This document shows, piece after piece, positions 58,191 to 64,000 of a stretch of 64,000 nucleotides of DNA (positions are counted from its first letter, which is position 1; each line of letters begins with the position of its first letter). The translations under genes and the position numbers were made by a program. Source of the stretch: Bretschneidera sinensis (lineage: Eukaryota > Streptophyta > Magnoliopsida > Brassicales > Akaniaceae); assembly GCA_023935145.1 (NCBI GenBank), contig CM043702.1:108286088-108350087 (forward strand), read 5' to 3'. The notes under the pieces were generated by a model. It saw only the letters and a program-made list of their open reading frames with translations, had not been told where the DNA came from and searched no databases.

Positions 58191-59507
58191 GCTAATAGTT
58201 TTGTCTAAGTGTTTTTCATTAAGCTTAAGCATCCAACTCAATGACAAGATGTAATTCAAGCATAGAGAAGAAAATATCGCATTTGAGAGACATACGAAAG
58301 AAGATCGAAGACTAAGTTTAGATTCTAAGGTAGTTTACATTTACATATAAATCTCTCTTTTAGTTTCTCAGCCTGATCTTGGCTCAAAAACTCTCCTGGA
58401 AACTGTTTTGGTTAATCGAAAACTTATTTATGTCAAAAACTAATTTAAAATCTATGTTTTCGAAAACTGAAAGTCGACTGTGCATTACAGTCGACTGTCC
58501 AAGTCTCTCTAACTGACCATTTTAAAAAATAAAATGGACAGTCGACTATGGCCAATGGACAATTGACTGTGGCCAATGGACAGTCAATTATGAAAGGGAC
58601 AAAGAGTTTCATAGTCGACTGCCCATTTAGACAGTCGGCTGTCCAAATCTCTATAACTGACCATTTTGAGAAACAAAATGGACAGTCGACTATGGCCTAT
58701 GTACAGTCGACTTTGGAAAAGACAGAGAGTTTCATAGTCGACTGTCCATTTAGACATTCGATTGTCCAAAACATTTCAAACCAAGAATTTCAAATTCAAG
58801 AGAGGATAATCCACTATCCATTTTACACAGTCAACTGTCTTGTAGAGAAAAACAATTAGTTTTCAAAATCTGGATGCGAAACTTTAGCATTTAACGCTCC
58901 AAACTAACTTAACTTGTTTCTAACTGCCGTATAAAGCCAAGCCTATAAAAACCCCTCGTCAATGAGCATTTAAATAAGAAGAAAGAATAATCAATTTTTA
59001 AAATAGCTCATTAATACTCTTAAAAGCTTTGAAAATTTCTTGTGAGCCATTCATCAAGCTTTGTTCTTAAAAGAGAGAGCACCTTCATCTTGTAAAGCAT
59101 TTATTGCTATCACTCTTCTTTTCCTTTACATTCAACATCAATCATTGTAAAGAGAAAGAATTGGTACAACTCTTAGAGTGTTTAGATATTAAACATTTCC
59201 TTATAACTTCCTTGTGGAAAAGAGTACTTGTAAAATTTTGGCAACACCCATGAAGTTGCTCAACTATCATTAGTGGATTGTTTCAAGGAGGTTCTTTGAA
59301 GAGAGTGGACGTAGGGCCGGAGTGATTTCAATATTGCCGAACCACTATAAATGGAGTTTACATATTCTTTTCCTTTACTCTTTTTAATTTCAAGAAATTT
59401 ATTTATTTTGTGCTTTACTTGATTAAATTGTTAAAAGTTGTTTGTAAATTGAAAAAGGTTTTTGAAACCTAATTCATCCCCCTCTTGGGTTTATAGCTCG
59501 GTTTACA
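58190..59507 (+). repeat. diverged Sirevirus-like LTR with duplicated SalI-palindrome block
   Basis: It ends ctcttgggtttatagctcggtttaca-like at 59507, followed by a degenerate primer site (ttggttttacaac). The 3' half resembles the LTR at 49026-50162 (gaggttctttgaagagagtgg, gccgaaccactataaa). The start is unclear and probably truncated. A ~125-bp block with cagtcgactg motifs is duplicated at about 58488-58770. This is likely a solo or truncated LTR of a sister family. Confidence 0.7.
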
Positions 59508-59910
59508 ATTGGTTTTACAACCCAGTTCTTTGTAGCGCTAAACTGATTCTTAATATAATAAATTATCATTCTTGTAATCAAGATTTTAAATGCATTAGTA
59601 ACCCAATTGTCATTGTTTGGTTAATTTTGTTTTTTGAAATCGAAATTACGTCATTTTCTTTCTAATATATGTCCCTTCACTTGTCTGAACAAAATTGAAT
59701 TTAACCACGCCACATCTCTTAACAAAGGGAAATGGACATTGGTTTCAGATTGTTTAGATAGGTAAACAAATTGTTGATTATTAATCTAAGAGGAAGAGAA
59801 GAGAGAGAAAGGGAAAAGAAAGAAAGATAATCAAATCTAAGAGGAAGAACCAGTCCCTGTGGGTGTGGGTATGGGTATGGAAGGATTCTATCACAAAGGG
59901 GAGGGGAAGA

Positions 59911-60072
59911 GAGAGTAATCCTCTCTATTTAAAATTGAAATGGAGACAAGTTTATGGTGAGATTAAATATCACATCATGAAATCTAGAATATTCAAAATC
60001 AAATATAAAAACGTGGCATTTAATCTCACCATGAACTTGACCTCCATTTCAATTCTTAAATGGAGAGGATCG
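59911..60072. repeat. imperfect inverted repeat, ~55-bp arms
   Basis: The left arm (59911-59968, gtaatcctctctatttaaaa ... tttatggtgagattaaat) pairs with the right arm (60017-60072, catttaatctcaccatgaac ... aaatggagaggatc) with a few mismatches and a ~48-base loop. It could be a small MITE or a relic foldback. A small-RNA precursor cannot be excluded. Confidence 0.75.
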
Positions 60073-60647
60073 TGATCCAGAGAGAGAATGTCCTGTGATG
60101 AAATGTTGACTTATGATATGATAGGGTAGTATAAACAGGGGCAATTGAGTCTTTCACTAATTTATATTAATAGTTAACAGAGACTTAAGTTCAATGCTGG
60201 TCAAAAAGGGTATCTGTATATTTTTAAACTACGAATCCTTATATATAGGTTAGGCCAGGTATCATAGAATTTACGTACCTTTAAAATTTTCACATTTACA
60301 ACAATAAAATTAAAAATCATGAAAATTTTGAATTTATAAAATATAATATATTTTAAAAATTTTGAATTTATATATTTTTTACACAAAATTTGATAAATAT
60401 TAAATCTTTGATGGATTAAGAGTAAAATCATACAAATTTTATTATAAATGTATTGATCCTTTGAAAAAATTTCACGAACCTCAAGACATTAATTTTTCTT
60501 TTAGTTTTTCACTAAAAACCCCAAACGTTTCGCGACCTTTCTTCTAAAAAAAAAACATCTTTTGTACCCTAACAAATCATTACTTAACCTCTCCTATTTT
60601 ATCTTTCTTTACGCGTCATAAACCTATCTCTTTCAGTCTCAACTGTT

Positions 60648-61073
60648 TTGAACCCAGAAGAAAATACTATACATCCATCAAGAATCATGACTCAGTCATC
60701 CGTGCCACCACCACCGTTGGCCCCACTGCCACAATCACACGGAGTCGAAGGTGGCCATGGCGATGGGGTTCAGGAATGGTGTGTAGGTTACCGTATGATC
60801 TTCACGGTGGGGCCAGGGGTTACGGAGTTCATTTTCCCTACTTTCCAGTTGCCGCAAATGCTGTCGTTGAAGCTCTTTGTTAGGGTCCACCTCTATCAAC
60901 ACCAACCGCAGCAACAACAACAGCTGCAGAAGCCGATGAATTTGCCGCTTCAAGTGCCGTCTCATGGAATCAATCCGACAAAGATCTATCTTCCTTACAC
61001 TCACTGTAAGGCCATCCTCAATGTTCCTTATGGCCTTATCGTTTCTCCTGCCCATAATGCGGTGTTGACGTAG
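60648..61073 (+). CDS. unrecognised open frame (141 aa), possibly a host exon or pseudogene
   Basis: An ATG-started frame with a proline-rich N-terminus (SSVPPPPLAPLPQSHGVEGG), a glutamine run (HQPQQQQQLQK) and a C-terminal part rich in hydrophobic residues (KAILNVPYGLIVSPAH). Local GC content is higher than its surroundings. A gt with splice-donor-like context (gagagGTATTT) follows at about 61137. I recognise no domain. The antisense strand is also open over 106 residues, which weakens the case. Treat as hypothetical. Confidence 0.25.
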   Translation: MNPEENTIHPSRIMTQSSVPPPPLAPLPQSHGVEGGHGDGVQEWCVGYRMIFTVGPGVTEFIFPTFQLPQMLSLKLFVRVHLYQHQPQQQQQLQKPMNLPLQVPSHGINPTKIYLPYTHCKAILNVPYGLIVSPAHNAVLT

Positions 61074-61316
61074 CCGTCGATTTGTCCATAATAGAGCAAT
61101 TTTGCCTCCTCGACTGCCACTCGAGGAAGTCAGAGAGGTATTTATTTTTTATTTATTTATATATAATCCTCTCTATATATATGCCACCTTTTCTGTTTTG
61201 TTATGTGGTTGTACTTCTAGAATTAATGTATTAAATTTAGTACTTCTATTTGTTATTCTTATACTACTACTTACTAGTAATGTTACTCCTACTATTAACA
61301 TCGAATGATTGATCAT

Positions 61317-62386
61317 TGTAGATTGAGGTTTCAGCCCAAGAAGGGGGGTGAATTGGGTTTTTAAAATTTTTTACTAATTAATCATAAGTTTATAAAAACA
61401 GATGAACCAACAAGCATGTAAACAAGTAATGTGCTGTAAACAAAAGAGTTTAAGGAATAGAAGATGCAAACTCAGTTTATAGTGGTTCTGCAATATTAGA
61501 TTCGTTCCGACCCTATGTCCACTCTCTTCAAGGAACCTCTTTGAAGCAATCCATTAAAAAACCTTTAGTCGTGTAACTTCACGGGTGTTGTACAAACCTT
61601 ACAATCAATCCCTTCCTCTTGGAAGAAAATCCCTTTCTCTCGAAAGCTAATCTCTTCTTTTCGGAAGCTAATCCCTTTACAATAAATGTTGTAAAGTAAA
61701 TGGTAGAGAGACAACAATGAAAGCTTATACAACTGAATAATATCTCTCTTTCAAGGTAAAGCTTGAAGAATGGCTCAACAATAAATATTTCAAAGCTTTT
61801 GTGTATTAATGAGTAAAAACTTGATTGAATGTATAATCTCTCTTTTCAAATGCTCAATAGAGTGGGTTTATATAGCCTTGTATTGATATGGCCGTTTTGT
61901 ACTGACTTGGAATGTTTTGGTGCATTTTGTGCTGAATTCTTGTGTCTCAACGGTCATATTTTTGAATTACCAGTCGACTGGATTTTAGTACCAATCGACT
62001 GAGTCAGGTGAAAAGTCTCACCTTTAAGGCTATGACTGGTACCAGTCAACTGGAGACCTTCTGTCCAGAGTACCAATCGACTGGGTTGGCAACCCAGTTT
62101 TTTCATTCTTTCAAATGTTTTTGACTTTTAAATGTTAGTTTTTAAAATACTTTTTCAAAAAGAGCCATTGGACAAACTTGTTACCTGAACCAGTGAGATT
62201 TACAACTTGATTGAATACCTTGTACCTATACTAGATCTTCTATCTTGACTTGGTGTTTGATTCGGGTTGAGTTCTTGCACCTTGATCCTTGGCTGAATTC
62301 TTTTATCGCTTAATACACTTAGATAACACTGTTAGTATAATAAGAGTTGTGTTTTGTCATCATTAAAATATAGGTGAGGGTCAACA
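61317..62386 (-). repeat. 3' LTR of the minus-strand Sirevirus-like element
   Basis: 1070 bp; minus-strand ends TGTTGACCCTCACC and CCTCAATCTACA. It carries a perfect CCAGTCGACTGG at 61970-61981 and variants to about 62090, in the same position as in the 49026 LTR. Confidence 0.9.
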
Positions 62387-62400
62387 ATCTCCCCCTTTTT
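62387..62400 (-). other. polypurine tract of the Sirevirus-like element
   Basis: The minus strand reads AAAAAGGGGGAGAT directly before the LTR. A second purine tract with the same GGGGGAG core lies at plus-strand 62593-62604 (minus TTTAGGGGGAG). Several such tracts are a described Sirevirus trait. Confidence 0.8.
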
Positions 62401-63275
62401 GATGATGACAAAACTAATGAGAGAAAATAGTTTTAAAAAACTAAGTGTTTGATTTTTTTAAAAAATTGGGCAGAGTTTCCTCTGTTTTTTGAATAAAACC
62501 AACCTGTAAAAAGATTAAAAAAAATAGTTTAAATGCAACCCAACCAATCAACTCAATATATAAGATCATATACTAAGTTCTTTAGAGCAATGCTCCCCCT
62601 AAATCTATGCATTAGTTTGAGTTTACAGTTATTTTTCTCATTTTCTCATATTTCTCCTCCGTTTTGACAACAGCAGAAAAGGGGGCAGTAAACCAAAAAA
62701 ATAAGCTAAATGGATACTATAAACATGAAGATCATGCATAAAAATACTTGTACGCAATACATGAAGAACTGGAAGTTTCCATACATATAGAAGCAGTTTA
62801 AAGCATTTATCCGAATACAAAAAGACATAAAGCATGTAACCATATTGCATAAATGTAAAATAAGTATATGAATTAAGTCTAAGCATAAACCATCATCATA
62901 TAAATCACCAGCCTATACAACATAGGCTTCAGAAAACCGAAGCAGAAGTACAAAATACAGTAAATGATGAATATATGTCTGTACTAAGAACAATGAAAAA
63001 CTACATCAATATGTACATCAAAAAAGAGATAGAAAAACGATGGAGCGGGAGACTCAGAGCTACCACGAGCGAGATCTAAAAGCTCAGCCAGAGAGCCCTC
63101 AGTATGCTCACGGTGTAACTCGAAGTCATTCCAGAGAGAGCGGAGGTCGTGATACATCAACTATAGAGCTCAAGCTCTAGAAGCTAGACTACATGGTTAG
63201 CTGGAGGCTCGTGATAGCCTGAAGAAGATCACTATATCCAGCCTGACTAGCACTCGAGTCACCCATAGGAGGTGC

Positions 63276-64000
63276 TCAGTCATCCGTATCCATAGCAGCG
63301 GTAGCAACAGCATCTGGACCCTCGTCCTCATCATCACTGCTCTCGTCCTCTCCTATCCGAATGTGCTTCCCGGCCTTGGAGTAGATGAAGCCATCTCGAA
63401 CTGTGCATCCCATCTTCTTTAGCGAGGAGACATTGATGATGTCCTTGAGGCCGATATCCTGAGCCTCGGAGGCGGGGAGAGGCACCCGGAAGTGTTGGAG
63501 GATGAGCGTGATAAGTATCCCGTACGGAAGGCATCCGGAGTCGCTCACTTCACCAGTTATCATCTTGGTGAGCAGCAGTGGGTAGATATTGAAGTGGTGC
63601 CCATTTTTAAGGCACCAAATCAATACGATATCTATCTTAGATAGATAGCCCCGACTCTCGAGTCTCGGGTGGATGGTCCAACTCACAATGAGCTTGAACA
63701 ATTTCGAGTCAAGGGGCATGTCACTACATGTGTGAAATGTAGTGGGTCGAAACACATAGTTAGGGTGACTCCTAACTATCTAACATGCCTCTTCATAATC
63801 AATATTGTCTGGCCATCCATCCAGACTCCATTGGATCCCTCCCACAGGGATCCTCAAGATACTCATCAAGAGGTCAGTGTTGACCTCAAACTCCATACCC
63901 ATAACACTGGTTCTGAACCTCAGAGCCAGTGGACTGGGTTTCACCAAGTTCGCATAGAACTGGTGAATCAGTCTTGGATAAAATTTTTCATGTATCTTGA
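63276..64000 (-). pseudogene. envelope-position protein of the Sirevirus-like element, partial, one stop
   Basis: The frame enters from the right edge (KFYPRLIHQFYANLVKPSPL) and runs to 63276 with a single TAG at plus-strand 63780-63782. After it, 159 residues remain open (FRPTTFHTCSDMPLDSKLFK ... YLSKIDIVLIWCLKNGHHFN), ending in an acidic tail (EDESSDDEDEGPDA). Spacing of FYAN, the central region and the late hydrophobic helix-like stretch parallels the 386-residue Athila-like protein at 32636-33796. Sireviruses are known to carry an extra frame here, but its function is unknown. I see no membrane segment. It could be an intact gene if the TAG is read through or spliced out. Confidence 0.7.

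Larger units (their letters stand above)
59508..61316. other. unassigned DNA with a foldback and one weak open frame
   Basis: This is the only stretch besides 12566-14318 and 47247-48371 that is free of recognised LTR sequence. It contains a purine-rich tract (about 59788-59845), a foldback (59911-60072), a very AT-rich segment (60200-60480) and an open frame (60648-61073). Confidence 0.5.
61317..64000 (-). mobile_element. Sirevirus-like copia element, 3' end; rest beyond the window
   Basis: Read on the minus strand: an envelope-position frame (64000-63276), a non-coding stretch (63275-62401), a polypurine tract (62400-62387) and the 3' LTR (62386-61317). The LTR is the same family as 49026-50162. 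The element's pol and 5' LTR should lie to the right of the window. Confidence 0.88.

Noticed and set aside
58460..58860. A CRISPR-like spacing of repeated cagtcgactg words
   Set aside because: Spacing is irregular and part of a duplicated LTR block in plant DNA. There is no repeat-spacer structure.
60735..61055. A 106-residue minus-strand frame
   Set aside because: Antisense to the weak frame at 60648-61073. No domain in either, and I kept only the plus-strand one as hypothetical.

Overview
The window is plant nuclear DNA from a repeat-rich angiosperm, most likely a dicot with a large genome. It is AT-rich and consists almost entirely of LTR retrotransposons and their remains: Ty1/copia Tork/Tnt1-like and Sirevirus-like elements, and Ty3/gypsy Tekay/Del-like chromovirus, Athila-like and another chromovirus. 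Two LINE fragments and a probable foldback element are also present. I found no convincing intact host gene, tRNA, rRNA or CRISPR array. Lineage names come from domain order, motifs, primer-binding sites and LTR termini read by eye. No database search was run.

Layout. 1-3888: a Tork-like copia element, cut by the window edge, with one long but deletion-riddled gag-pol frame and a 3' LTR. It sits in an Athila-like relic (3889-4981). 4982-11787: a decayed minus-strand Tekay-like element (copy 2), interrupted by a solo Athila-type LTR (5698-7151) and a solo copia LTR (8134-8899, TSD TCCAT). 11788-12565: a short minus-strand copia fragment. 12566-14318: unassigned DNA. 14324-42682: a second Tekay-like element (copy 1), complete from LTR to LTR with TSD AATAC. 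It carries two nested insertions: a Tork-like copia in its 5' LTR (15204-21454, minus, TSD GGTAT) and a 13.6-kb Athila-like element in gag (23968-37539, TSD GCCAC).

The Athila-like element is the only intact-looking element. It has two nearly identical LTRs, a tRNA-Asp primer-binding site, an uninterrupted 1824-residue gag-pol frame and a second 386-residue frame in the envelope position. I found about four substitutions between its LTRs, plus a repeat-number difference, so it is a recent insertion. The copia LTRs differ by several percent, so that insertion is older.

42688-48790: LINE fragments on both strands, a GC-motif-rich foldback-like element and a 409-bp solo LTR (TSD CAACT). 49026-51700: Sirevirus-like LTR plus broken gag. 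51710-57364: Tekay-like copy 3 (minus), interrupted by another Athila-type solo LTR (TSD CATAC). 57370-59507: a chromovirus integrase fragment and a diverged Sirevirus-like LTR. 59508-61316: unassigned DNA with a foldback and a weak open frame. 61317-64000: 3' end of a minus-strand Sirevirus-like element with an envelope-position frame running off the window.

The most interesting points are these. The Athila-like LTR contains a captured piece of the local copia LTR. The envelope-position proteins of the Ty3-type and the Ty1-type element appear homologous. Two independent Athila-group insertions lie within a few bases of the same gag codon in two Tekay copies. A GC-rich or palindromic array recurs upstream of the promoter in most of the LTR families.
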